Of a stretch of DNA of 64,000 nt, positions 47,362 through 55,378 are shown piece by piece. Each line of letters begins with the position of its first letter. Position 1 is the first letter of the stretch. The position numbers and the translations under genes are program-made. The notes under the pieces are model-generated. The model did no database searches and was not told the DNA's origin. It saw only the letters and a list, made by a program, of their open reading frames with translations. Source of the DNA: Helicobacter pylori (GTDB lineage Bacteria; Campylobacterota; Campylobacteria; Campylobacterales; Helicobacteraceae); contig NZ_CP122954.1 in the NCBI RefSeq assembly GCF_030323545.1, positions 1,054,001 through 1,118,000 on the forward strand. The letters run 5' to 3'.

Positions 47362-48102
47362 TTAATCCACAATATAGCCGTATTCTTTAAAAATAGCTCT
47401 AGCTTTAGGGTTGAATAAAAAATCTTTAAAGGCTTTGGCTAAAGGGTTATTAGCCCCATTTTTAGTAGTGATCAAGGCTTGTTCAATAGGGTTATAAAGG
47501 GCTTTATCAATGATGAAATAAGAGAGGTTTTTATCTTTTTTATCCATCAAGGATAACGCTCCAAAGCCTATTTGAGCGTTTTTAGTAGCGACAAATTGAT
47601 GGGCTTGAGAAACAGAAGTGCCATAAATGATTTTAGGTTTAAGACTGGAAGTGAGTTTTAAATGCTCTAAGACTTCCATACTGGCTTTTCCATAAGGGGC
47701 TAGTTTAGGATTAGCCATAGCGATATATTTAATTTTAGGGTCTTTAAGAATTTCTAAAGAATCCACTTTTAGATTTTCACTCCACAAAACCAACACGCCT
47801 TTAGCATAGACTTCTTCTTTAAAAGGGGTTATTTTTTCATCATAAAGCTTTTTAGGTCTAGTAATATCTGCTGAAATGAATAAATCAAAAGGGGCGTTTT
47901 GAGTGATTTGAGCGTAGAGTTTGCCTGAAGAATTAAAACTAATTCTAATAGCGTCTTTTTGGTGTTCTTTTTGAAATTCTTTAACAAGGGCTTTTAAAGC
48001 GCGTGTGAGATTAGCAGCAGCAGCGATTTTTAAATCCTGTGCCAACAGAGCGCTTGAAAAAAATACGATTAAAAAGGCAAACGCTTTGAAAGTATTTTTC
48101 AT
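47362..48102 (-). CDS. modA: molybdate-binding periplasmic protein
   Basis: Captures molybdate in the periplasm for ModBC. The signal peptide MKNTFKAFAFLIVFFSSALL leads into DLKIAAAANLTRALKALVKE, the ModA signature; ISFNSSGKLYAQITQNAPFD and a late IGFGALSLM complete the anion-binding cleft. The frame is open up to 48219, but ATG at 48102 after AAAAGGGAGTTCT gives the expected signal peptide, so the 39 upstream residues are discarded. Confidence 0.94.
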   Translation of the reverse strand: MKNTFKAFAFLIVFFSSALLAQDLKIAAAANLTRALKALVKEFQKEHQKDAIRISFNSSGKLYAQITQNAPFDLFISADITRPKKLYDEKITPFKEEVYAKGVLVLWSENLKVDSLEILKDPKIKYIAMANPKLAPYGKASMEVLEHLKLTSSLKPKIIYGTSVSQAHQFVATKNAQIGFGALSLMDKKDKNLSYFIIDKALYNPIEQALITTKNGANNPLAKAFKDFLFNPKARAIFKEYGYIVD

Positions 48103-48324
48103 AGAACTCCCTTTTGTTAAATGATTAAAGTTGGTGATTATACCTATTTGTATCTTAAAAATTTGTATTTTAAAAGTTTGAGGTAGTTTTGTGGGTGTAT
48201 CCCGCTTATGCCTATTCAATTAATATTTTAAGCTCTAAAAATCTCATCTTTGATAAAAAATTAAACCTTTTAGAAAAATAACCGATTTTAGGGCGTAACT
48301 TTAATTCAACAAGAAGGATTTATT

Positions 48325-48885
48325 ATGATTAAAAGAATTGCTTGTATTTTAAGCTTGAGTGCGAGTTTAGCGCTTGCTGGCGAAGTGAATGGGTTTTTTA
48401 TGGGTGCGGGTTATCAGCAAGGTCGTTACGGCCCTTATAACAGCAATTACTCTGATTGGCACCATGGCAATGATCTTTATGGTTTGAATTTCAAATTAGG
48501 TTTTGTAGGCTTTGCCAACAAATGGTTTGGGGCTAGGGTGTATGGCTTTTTAGACTGGTTTAACACTTCAGGGACTGAACACACCAAAACCAATTTGCTC
48601 ACCTATGGTGGCGGTGGCGATTTGATTGTCAATCTCATTCCTTTGGATAAATTCGCTCTGGGTCTCATCGGTGGCGTTCAATTAGCCGGAAACACTTGGA
48701 TGTTCCCTTATGATGTCAATCAAACGAGATTCCAGTTCTTATGGAATTTAGGCGGAAGAATGCGCGTTGGGGATCGCAGCGCGTTTGAAGCGGGCGTGAA
48801 ATTCCCTATGGTTAATCAGGGCAGCAAAGATGTAGGGCTTATCCGCTACTATTCTTGGTATGTGGATTATGTCTTTACTTTCTAA
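48325..48885 (+). CDS. horE: outer membrane protein HorE (HP0472)
   Basis: A 186-residue outer-membrane protein of the Hor (Hop-related) group. MIKRIACILSLSASLALAGE is a clean signal peptide, followed by VNGFFMGAGYQQGRYGP and barrel strands that share the Hop C-terminal pattern (GRMRVGDRSAFEAGVKFPMV), ending YYSWYVDYVFTF. GAAGGATTTATT precedes ATG. Short for the family but apparently complete. Confidence 0.85.
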   Translation: MIKRIACILSLSASLALAGEVNGFFMGAGYQQGRYGPYNSNYSDWHHGNDLYGLNFKLGFVGFANKWFGARVYGFLDWFNTSGTEHTKTNLLTYGGGGDLIVNLIPLDKFALGLIGGVQLAGNTWMFPYDVNQTRFQFLWNLGGRMRVGDRSAFEAGVKFPMVNQGSKDVGLIRYYSWYVDYVFTF

Positions 48886-49203
48886 CTCATTCTTTCATTC
48901 GCTCTTCTTCATCAAATTAAACCCTAGCCGACTCTTGAAAGGTTGGGGTTCAAAAATCTTTTTCATAAATAGAAAGTTTGCCTTAGCGCAGTATAATCTT
49001 GGCGTTTTAATTTTTATTTTACTCAATAGAGTGTTTGGTGTTTGCGTTTGAAGGCGGATTTAGTAAGATTTAAATAATAAATTACTTATATATATTTGAT
49101 AGATATTATTTTATTCAATAGTGCTATTTAATGGCTCAATTTAATAGGATAGTTTCGCTTTGATTTCTTTAAAACAAATCGATTCTACTGGGGAAAGGTT
49201 TTT
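48886..49203. other. intergenic region horE/kefB
   Basis: 318 bases with no convincing gene. It contains a terminator-like hairpin just downstream of horE (listed separately), then A+T-rich sequence with TATATAT-like stretches near 49087-49110 that may include the promoter for the antiporter gene. A 63-codon frame from 48860 overlaps horE out of frame and looks spurious. Confidence 0.5.
48920..48950 (+). terminator. likely intrinsic terminator of horE
   Basis: AACCCTAGCC pairs with GGTTGGGGTT over ten positions (allowing G-T pairs) around an 11-base loop, followed a few bases later by a T-rich run (TCTTTTTC, 48957-48964). It lies 35 bases after the horE stop. Confidence 0.55.
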
Positions 49204-50454
49204 ATGGAAAACAGCACACTTTATATTGTTATTGCTGGCTTATGGCTTGCTGTAGGCTTTGGAATCTTTTTAAAGAAATTAGACATGCCTGTTATCATTG
49301 GCTACATTTGCACAGGAACGGTCTTAGCAGCTTTTTTTAAAATTAATGATTTTAATTTGTTGTCTGATATTGGTGAATTTGGTATCGTCTTTTTAATGTT
49401 TATGATAGGCATTGAGTTTAATTTTGACAAGCTCAAATCCATCAAACAAGAAGTGCTGGTTTTTGGGCTTTTACAAGTAATTTTATGCGCTTTAATCGCT
49501 TTTTTAGTGGGGTATTTTGTTTTAGGTCTTTCACCCATTTTTTCCCTTGTTTTAGGCATGGGGCTTTCGCTCTCTTCAACCGCTATTGTGCTGAAATTCT
49601 TTGAAGATTCCAAACAGCTTAGCACGCCCATGGGAAAGAGTGCGGTGGGGATTTTGATTTTCCAAGATATTGCCGCCATTCCCATGCTTTTAATTCTCAC
49701 TATTCTAGGCAGTAAAGATTCTAATGTCAATTTACTCATTCTTAAAACCCTTATTTCAGCAGGGATTATTTTAGTTCTTTTATTATTGCCTGGAAAAAAA
49801 GGGGCTAATCTCATCTTAGAGCAAGCAAAAGACACGCGCTTGCCTGAAATCTTTATAGGCACGATTTTAGTGATTGTTTGCAGCGCAGCAGGGTTGAGCC
49901 ATTTTTTTGGGTTTTCTATGTCTTTAGGAGCGTTCATTGTGGGCATGGCGATTTCTAAATCGCGCTATAAAATCAATGTCCAAGAAGAATTCGCGCAATT
50001 AAAAAATCTCTTCTTAGCCCTTTTTTTCATTACGATAGGGATGCAAATTAATGTGAGTTTCTTTATGGAGAAATTCTTTGTTGTCATCTTCTTACTCATT
50101 TTAGTGATGGGTTTTAAGACTGCTATCATTTATGCGCTTTTGCGTTTTTTTAGAGACGCTAAAACTGCCATCAAAACCGCCCTTTCTTTAGCGCAAATCG
50201 GGGAGTTTTCTTTTGTTATCTTTTTAAATTCAGGCTCGCACCAGCTCTTTAATTTGCAAGAAAAAAAAGGGATTCTTGGTTTTTTGCACCAAAAAAATAT
50301 CTTAAATATCGCTCAAAATGACATCCACCAACTCCTTATCCTCATGGTGGTCTTTTCCATGTTAGCAACCCCTTTTATTTTAAAATACCTAGAATCCATC
50401 GCTCAATTCATTTTGCACCAAAAGAGCCAAGAAAATGAGCCGGCTAAAAAATAA
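49204..50454 (+). CDS. kefB: CPA2-family cation/proton antiporter, KefB-like (HP0471)
   Basis: A 416-residue inner-membrane protein with about 12 membrane segments. GFGIFLKKLDMPVIIGYICTG, LGMGLSLSSTAIVLKFFEDS and GILIFQDIAAIPMLLILTIL are CPA2 antiporter-core signatures, and ALSLAQIGEFSFVIFL is the last. It lacks the C-terminal TrkA-N (RCK) domain of E. coli KefB, stopping soon after the membrane core, so glutathione-gated potassium efflux is not assured. GGGAAAGG precedes ATG. Confidence 0.88.
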   Translation: MENSTLYIVIAGLWLAVGFGIFLKKLDMPVIIGYICTGTVLAAFFKINDFNLLSDIGEFGIVFLMFMIGIEFNFDKLKSIKQEVLVFGLLQVILCALIAFLVGYFVLGLSPIFSLVLGMGLSLSSTAIVLKFFEDSKQLSTPMGKSAVGILIFQDIAAIPMLLILTILGSKDSNVNLLILKTLISAGIILVLLLLPGKKGANLILEQAKDTRLPEIFIGTILVIVCSAAGLSHFFGFSMSLGAFIVGMAISKSRYKINVQEEFAQLKNLFLALFFITIGMQINVSFFMEKFFVVIFLLILVMGFKTAIIYALLRFFRDAKTAIKTALSLAQIGEFSFVIFLNSGSHQLFNLQEKKGILGFLHQKNILNIAQNDIHQLLILMVVFSMLATPFILKYLESIAQFILHQKSQENEPAKK

Positions 50455-50551
50455 TGGCGCAAAAACCAAATGATAAGTTTGCTTGTATTGTCAGTGTTAT
50501 GTTAAAATACAAGCATATTTTAACTCCAAATTGGTATAAAAAGGGGATTTC

Positions 50552-52288
50552 ATGAAAGAACAAGAATGGGATTTAAGTGCTTTATTTGAAAATAAAGAAA
50601 GTGCAGAAGAATTTTTAAAAACCTTACAAACAGAAGCACAAGAATTTGAGAGCGCTTATCAAAACAACCTTAAGAATTTAGACACTGCAGGATTTGCCAA
50701 CGCTCTTAAACATTACGAAGATTTGTCAGAAAAAATCTCTAAAGTGATGACTTACGCCCAATTGCTTTTTGCTAAGAACGCCAAAGAAGCGAAGTTTTAT
50801 TCGCAATGCGAAATGGCTTGCACAAATATCCAACAACACCTTTTATTCTTTGAAATTGAATTTAAGAATTTGGACGCCAAAAAACAACTCGCTTTCATTA
50901 AAAAATGCAAAGATCATGCTTTTTATCTAAACAATCTCATAGAAAAGAAAAAGCACACCTTAAATTTAGATGAAGAAAAGATCGCTCTAGCCCTTTCACC
51001 TGTGGGGGTGGGCGCGTTTAGCCGTCTTTTTGATGAGCATTTTTCTTCTTTGAAAATCCCTTTTGAAGAGCAAAATTTAAGCGAAGAAGAAATTTTAGCC
51101 CTCTTGCACAACCCCAAACGCAAGATCCGTAAAAAATCTCAAAAAGCTTTCAGCAAAGTGTTAGAAAAATCCCGCCCTTTACTCACTTACATTTTAAACA
51201 TGGTGCGTAAGGATTTGCTCATTGAAACTAGGCTAAGAAAATACGATAAAAAAGAGAGTTTCCGCCACATTGACAACCAGATCTCCCAAGAGAGCGTGGA
51301 TAGCATGATAGAGATTGTGAACGCTAATTTTTCTTTAGTGCATCGTTACTACCATCAAAAAGCACAAATTTTAGGGCATAAACTCAAAGATTACGATCGC
51401 TACGCCCCTTTAAGCGATGAAAACACCACCATGACTTACTCTCAAGCTTTAGAAGAAGTGCTTAACACCCTTAAAGCCTTTAGCCCTGAATTTTATAAAA
51501 TCGCTTCTAAAGCAATTAAAGAGGGGTGGGTGGATTCACACCCTAAAGACTTTAAGCAAGGCGGGGCTTTTAGCCATGGTGGGGTGCCTAGCACTCACCC
51601 TTATGTGCTATTAAACTACACAGGAAACCGCCGAGACGCTTTCACTATCGCTCATGAATTTGGGCATATGATCCACCAAGAATTGTCCAAAAAACAAGGC
51701 GTATTGAACATGGATACGCCCTTAACCACCGCAGAAACCGCTTCCGTCTTTTCTGAAATGCTGTTTTTTGAGCATTTAAAAAAGGGTTTAAAATCTGATG
51801 AACTCCTTTTCATGCTGGCAGGCAAGCTAGAAGATATTTTTTCTACCCTTTTTAGGCAAGTGGTGATGACTAATTTTGAAAGAAGAATCCATGAAATTGA
51901 TGAAGAATTAGACACCAAGGATTTTGATCGAATCTGGTTTGAAGAAAATCAAAGAATGTTTGAAAAGAGCGTGAAACTCACTAAAAACTACCATTTATGG
52001 TGGAGCTATATCCCCCATTTTATCCATTCGCCTTTTTATTGCTACGCTTATAGTTACGGGCAGCTTTTAACTTTGGCGCTTTATGGGCTTTATAAAAAAA
52101 GCGACGCTAAAGAGTTTGTTAAAACTTACACGGAATTTTTGAGCTTAGGAGGGTCAAAAAGCCCTAAAGAATTAGTGTCCATGTTTGGCTTTGACATTGA
52201 TAGCAAGGAATTTTGGGAAATTGGCATGCAAGAGGTGCGTCATTTGTTAGAAGAATTTGAAAGGTTGCTCGCATGCAAAAAGAATTAA
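50552..52288 (+). CDS. pepF: oligoendopeptidase F (M3B)
   Basis: Cytoplasmic zinc metallopeptidase for short peptides. The 578-residue protein has the FTIAHEFGHMIHQEL zinc-binding HExxH motif near residue 369, with the third ligand in TAETASVFSEMLFFE, and PYVLLNYTGNRRDAFT before it, all as in M3 family PepF. AAAAGGGGATTTC precedes ATG. The next gene starts inside its last 16 bases, so it heads an operon of six genes. Confidence 0.95.
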   Translation: MKEQEWDLSALFENKESAEEFLKTLQTEAQEFESAYQNNLKNLDTAGFANALKHYEDLSEKISKVMTYAQLLFAKNAKEAKFYSQCEMACTNIQQHLLFFEIEFKNLDAKKQLAFIKKCKDHAFYLNNLIEKKKHTLNLDEEKIALALSPVGVGAFSRLFDEHFSSLKIPFEEQNLSEEEILALLHNPKRKIRKKSQKAFSKVLEKSRPLLTYILNMVRKDLLIETRLRKYDKKESFRHIDNQISQESVDSMIEIVNANFSLVHRYYHQKAQILGHKLKDYDRYAPLSDENTTMTYSQALEEVLNTLKAFSPEFYKIASKAIKEGWVDSHPKDFKQGGAFSHGGVPSTHPYVLLNYTGNRRDAFTIAHEFGHMIHQELSKKQGVLNMDTPLTTAETASVFSEMLFFEHLKKGLKSDELLFMLAGKLEDIFSTLFRQVVMTNFERRIHEIDEELDTKDFDRIWFEENQRMFEKSVKLTKNYHLWWSYIPHFIHSPFYCYAYSYGQLLTLALYGLYKKSDAKEFVKTYTEFLSLGGSKSPKELVSMFGFDIDSKEFWEIGMQEVRHLLEEFERLLACKKN

Positions 52289-52761
52289 GGCTTTTAAACA
52301 ACAAGCATTGCATTGAATACTTGCAATTTCTGTCCAAAAACCATTTGAGTTTCAACCTTTTGTGCGAAAGAGATGCGATTGATTTTTCCCCCAAGCTCCC
52401 TAAAGAAATCCATGAAAAATTCGGCACATTAGTGCTGTTTGTTTTAGCCGGATACACCTTAGAAAGCTTGATGATTGATGCAAAAAGCGTGCAGTTTGAA
52501 GCCGGGTTTGGCCCTAATAACATTGGCAGCGTGGTTCAAGTGGAACTTCCTGGCATCATTCAAATCCTTATCAAAGAAAACAATGAAAATGCCGTTTTAT
52601 TCAATCGTTGCGATTCGCTTGAATTGTTTCAAAAAGAAGAACCGCTCCTTCAAGAGCCAAAAAATGATGAGCGGGAGTCTAAAGAATGGTTGGATTCTAA
52701 AGAGGCCCTTTTTTCCAATTCCAAAAACCGCACGATTTTAGAAAATCTGCACAAAAGCTAA
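52273..52761 (+). CDS. conserved protein of unknown function (HP0469)
   Basis: A 162-residue soluble protein overlapping the pepF stop by 16 bases. The N-terminal 115 residues appear globular (FGTLVLFVLAGYTLESLMID, FGPNNIGSVVQVELPGIIQI); the last 45 are charged and probably disordered. No signal peptide, membrane helix or catalytic motif. I do not recognise the family; it is probably cotranscribed with pepF and HP0468. Confidence 0.72.
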   Translation: MQKELRLLNNKHCIEYLQFLSKNHLSFNLLCERDAIDFSPKLPKEIHEKFGTLVLFVLAGYTLESLMIDAKSVQFEAGFGPNNIGSVVQVELPGIIQILIKENNENAVLFNRCDSLELFQKEEPLLQEPKNDERESKEWLDSKEALFSNSKNRTILENLHKS

Positions 52762-52772
52762 AGGAATCATTG

Positions 52773-54260
52773 ATGAGCGTTTTGAAATTGCATGTAAAAG
52801 TCTTTCGTTTTGAAACCAACAAAGATTACAACCCTGCTTATGAGTCTTATTTTTTAGAATACCAAGAAGATCAATACCTTTTGGATCTTTTAAAACAACT
52901 CAAAGGCGTGAGCTATAGTGAAAATATCGCGCTTAAAATCAATCAAATTGCGGTGTTTGAAGACGCTAAAGTGAGCGATTTGGTGGCGTTTTTTTCTAAA
53001 GAGTGGGTGCTAGATCCCCTATCCAAACGATACGCTTTAAAAGACTTAATGATTGATGAAAAGGCGGTTTTAAAAAACTATGAAGATTTTTTCAAACAAG
53101 TCCCCTACATCACTAAAGGCGAAAAAGAAGAATTAGAAAAGTTTATTCAAATCAATTTTATCAACCCCCAAACAAACCCTAAATATCTGGGCGATGGCTT
53201 TTTCTTGTATGTTAAATGGCTGATGAAGCGCTACCCCACAGAGCGCAACCGGTTATTAGAGATGATTTCTCAGCCTGAAAGCGGCGTGATGAATTTTTTA
53301 AGCGTGGTGCATTACCTCTATAAAAACGATGACAATATTGACCATGAAATCTATGAATTGCAAGAAATCCTAACCAATTCCAAAATCAAGCCATGGAAAG
53401 ATTTTTCTAAAAACCTTTTAAGCCTTTTCCAATACCATTCTAACCCCCCTAAAACGCCTAACCCCCCTAAAACTTGCGCGCTCTTTAACGCTTATGCGAA
53501 GCATTTAAACGCGCAATCGCTTCTAAAAAGCGCTAAGCTCTATTTAGAAAAAATGGGGCAAAAAATCATTGATCTGCCTTTTTGTTATGATGGAGGCTAT
53601 TATGGGAAGATTATAAGCACGCATGATTTCCTCACAGCTTCTGCGTATAATCTGGCTCTAGCCAAAGCCAATGGCGTTTCGCTCATTTTTTGCGAAGAAG
53701 ACGCGTATTTGAATATCTTGCATGCTAAAGAAGTTTTAGACAACAACCCTGAAATCATCGACTCCGTCAATGAAAAATTGAAAAAATACCAGCTTGTTTA
53801 TGAAAAAGGCGTTGAGATAGTCTATCTTAATGAGTGGGTTAATGAATTTTTGGCATGGGAATTGAAAAGCCCTTTTGATGCGTTTTTGGGGGCTGAATTT
53901 TCCCGCATTAAACAAAGCGATCATTTTTTCAATAAAATCCATTTAAAAGCCCCCTATTTTTTAGAGTCTTTTCAAAATTACGCCCCCCTTTTAGAAGTCA
54001 ATGAAGAAAGCGGCTTACTCCAGTGTGCGCATTTACGCTATTTAGGGATTGATTTGGGGGCGGATTTTTTAATCGCGCATTCTTTGGGGCTTTTTCATGC
54101 TTTTGAAAATTTAAGCTTAAAAGCTTCAAAAGTTTATAAAAGAGATAATGACAACACCCCCACTTTATTTTTACCTCAAATCGCGCTAATGGCTATGGGG
54201 GAAAAAAACACGCAAGCTTTAGGGCTTGATACGCATTATCATAAGGTTACTTTCATTTAA
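52773..54260 (+). CDS. conserved protein, possible HdrB/DUF5644-like (HP0468)
   Basis: A 495-residue soluble protein. The first 85 residues resemble a ferredoxin-like beta-grasp of succinate dehydrogenase type (KLHVKVFRFETNKDYNPAYE), but the iron-sulfur cysteines are absent. The C-terminal half (residues 260-480) has an HdrB-like outline (DGGYYGKIISTHDFLTASAY) with few cysteines. This suggests a redox-protein fold without cofactors; the assignment is tentative. Around residues 225-235 NPPKTPNPPKT is encoded by two near-identical 18-base units containing C6 runs. ATG at 52773 after AAGGAATCATTG is preferred to the TTG before it. Confidence 0.6.
   Translation: MSVLKLHVKVFRFETNKDYNPAYESYFLEYQEDQYLLDLLKQLKGVSYSENIALKINQIAVFEDAKVSDLVAFFSKEWVLDPLSKRYALKDLMIDEKAVLKNYEDFFKQVPYITKGEKEELEKFIQINFINPQTNPKYLGDGFFLYVKWLMKRYPTERNRLLEMISQPESGVMNFLSVVHYLYKNDDNIDHEIYELQEILTNSKIKPWKDFSKNLLSLFQYHSNPPKTPNPPKTCALFNAYAKHLNAQSLLKSAKLYLEKMGQKIIDLPFCYDGGYYGKIISTHDFLTASAYNLALAKANGVSLIFCEEDAYLNILHAKEVLDNNPEIIDSVNEKLKKYQLVYEKGVEIVYLNEWVNEFLAWELKSPFDAFLGAEFSRIKQSDHFFNKIHLKAPYFLESFQNYAPLLEVNEESGLLQCAHLRYLGIDLGADFLIAHSLGLFHAFENLSLKASKVYKRDNDNTPTLFLPQIALMAMGEKNTQALGLDTHYHKVTFI
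53442..53473 (+). repeat. 18-base tandem repeat with C6 tracts inside HP0468
   Basis: Two adjacent copies of a unit beginning AACCCCCCTAAAAC (first at 53442, second at 53460) encode Asn-Pro-Pro-Lys-Thr twice. A whole-unit change keeps frame; a change in a C6 run would not. Confidence 0.7.
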
Positions 54261-54261
54261 G

Positions 54262-54576
54262 ATGAACGCTTTTTTAAAACTCGCTCTCGCTTCTTTGATG
54301 GGAGGGCTTTGGTATGCTTTCAATGGCGAAGGCTCTGAAATTGTCGCTATAGGGATTTTTGTGTTGATTTTGTTTATTTTTTTCATCCGCCCTGTGAGTT
54401 TCCAAGACCCAGAAAAACGAGAAGAATACATAGAACGGCTTAAAAAAAACCATGAGAGGAAAATGATCTTACAAGACAAGCAAAAAGAAGAGCAAATGCG
54501 TCTTTATCAAGCCAAAAAAGAGCGAGAGAGCAGGCAAAAACAAGACCTCAAAGAACAAATGAAAAAATACTCATAA
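54262..54576 (+). CDS. small membrane protein with charged coil (HP0467)
   Basis: A 104-residue protein. Residues 1-48 contain two hydrophobic segments (FLKLALASLMGGLWYAF, IVAIGIFVLILFIFFI) and residues 55-104 are a highly charged helical tail (RLKKNHERKMILQDKQKEEQ). The ATG is one base after the previous stop with no clear ribosome site, implying translational coupling to HP0468. Upstream in-frame codons exist but would overlap that gene. Function unknown. Confidence 0.65.
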   Translation: MNAFLKLALASLMGGLWYAFNGEGSEIVAIGIFVLILFIFFIRPVSFQDPEKREEYIERLKKNHERKMILQDKQKEEQMRLYQAKKERESRQKQDLKEQMKKYS

Positions 54577-54585
54577 AGGAAAATC

Positions 54586-55353
54586 ATGGAAATCATTTTA
54601 TTAATTGTTGCGGCGGTTGTGTTGTTTTATTTTTACAACACCCTCAAAGAATATTTGAAAAACCCCCTAAACCCTAAAACCAAAACCGAAGAATACGACT
54701 TGAAACATGACCCCTATTTGTTAGTGCAATCTAGCCCCCTAGACAAATTCAAACAAACCCAAACAGGTGCGTATATGCGTCTTTTAAAGTTTTTAGACAT
54801 TCAAAAAAACGCTTTGGATAACGCCTTAAGAACACTTTTTATCCATGAATTAGAGCAGCCCTTAAACAGCGAACAGCAAAATTTAGCCAAAGAGATTCTC
54901 AATGAGCCTGTGGATAAAAAAGAAAATTTTGAATCCTTATGCCAAGAAATCGCTGAGCACACGCATGGGGAATACGCCAAACGCTTGAAATTAGTGGAAT
55001 TTCTTATGTTATTAGCCTATACTGACGGGATTTTAGATGGCAAAGAAAAAGAATTGTTTTTAGATGTGGGGGCGTTTTTGCAGATAGACAATCAGGATTT
55101 TAACGAGCTTTATGATAATTTTGAACGCTTCAATTCCATAGAAATCCCCATGTCTTTAGAAGAAGCAAAAAATCTTTTTGGAATCCAAACTAATATAACC
55201 AAGCAAGATTTAGAGGAAAAAGCCCTGAATTTAAGCACCCCCTATTACCATAAAATGAATGACAACAAACGCTACAGCGAACAAGATTTTATCTCTTTGA
55301 AAAAAATCGCCCTCGCTTCCCAACTCTTAGAAAATGATTTAAAAGACTCCTAA
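54586..55353 (+). CDS. membrane-anchored TerB-like protein (HP0466)
   Basis: A 255-residue protein with one N-terminal membrane helix (IILLIVAAVVLFYFYNTL), then a cytoplasmic part. Residues 125-185 (KLVEFLMLLAYTDGILDGKE...FLQIDNQDFNELYDNFERF) resemble a TerB/DjlA-type helical domain: acidic, with the D-G-x-x-D/E pattern. AAAGGAAAATC precedes ATG, nine bases after HP0467. Probably a scaffold or stress protein; the resemblance is modest. Confidence 0.6.
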   Translation: MEIILLIVAAVVLFYFYNTLKEYLKNPLNPKTKTEEYDLKHDPYLLVQSSPLDKFKQTQTGAYMRLLKFLDIQKNALDNALRTLFIHELEQPLNSEQQNLAKEILNEPVDKKENFESLCQEIAEHTHGEYAKRLKLVEFLMLLAYTDGILDGKEKELFLDVGAFLQIDNQDFNELYDNFERFNSIEIPMSLEEAKNLFGIQTNITKQDLEEKALNLSTPYYHKMNDNKRYSEQDFISLKKIALASQLLENDLKDS

Positions 55354-55378
55354 GGGGTCTTGTGAAAAAGGCTATTGA

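Noticed and set aside
48860-49051. A 63-codon frame overlapping the end of horE
   Set aside because: It begins inside horE in another frame, spans the terminator-like hairpin, and has no ribosome site.
49302-49946. A 214-codon minus-strand frame inside kefB
   Set aside because: Lies wholly opposite a well-supported membrane protein gene; composition is Lys/Ser/Pro-rich, with no ribosome site or motif.
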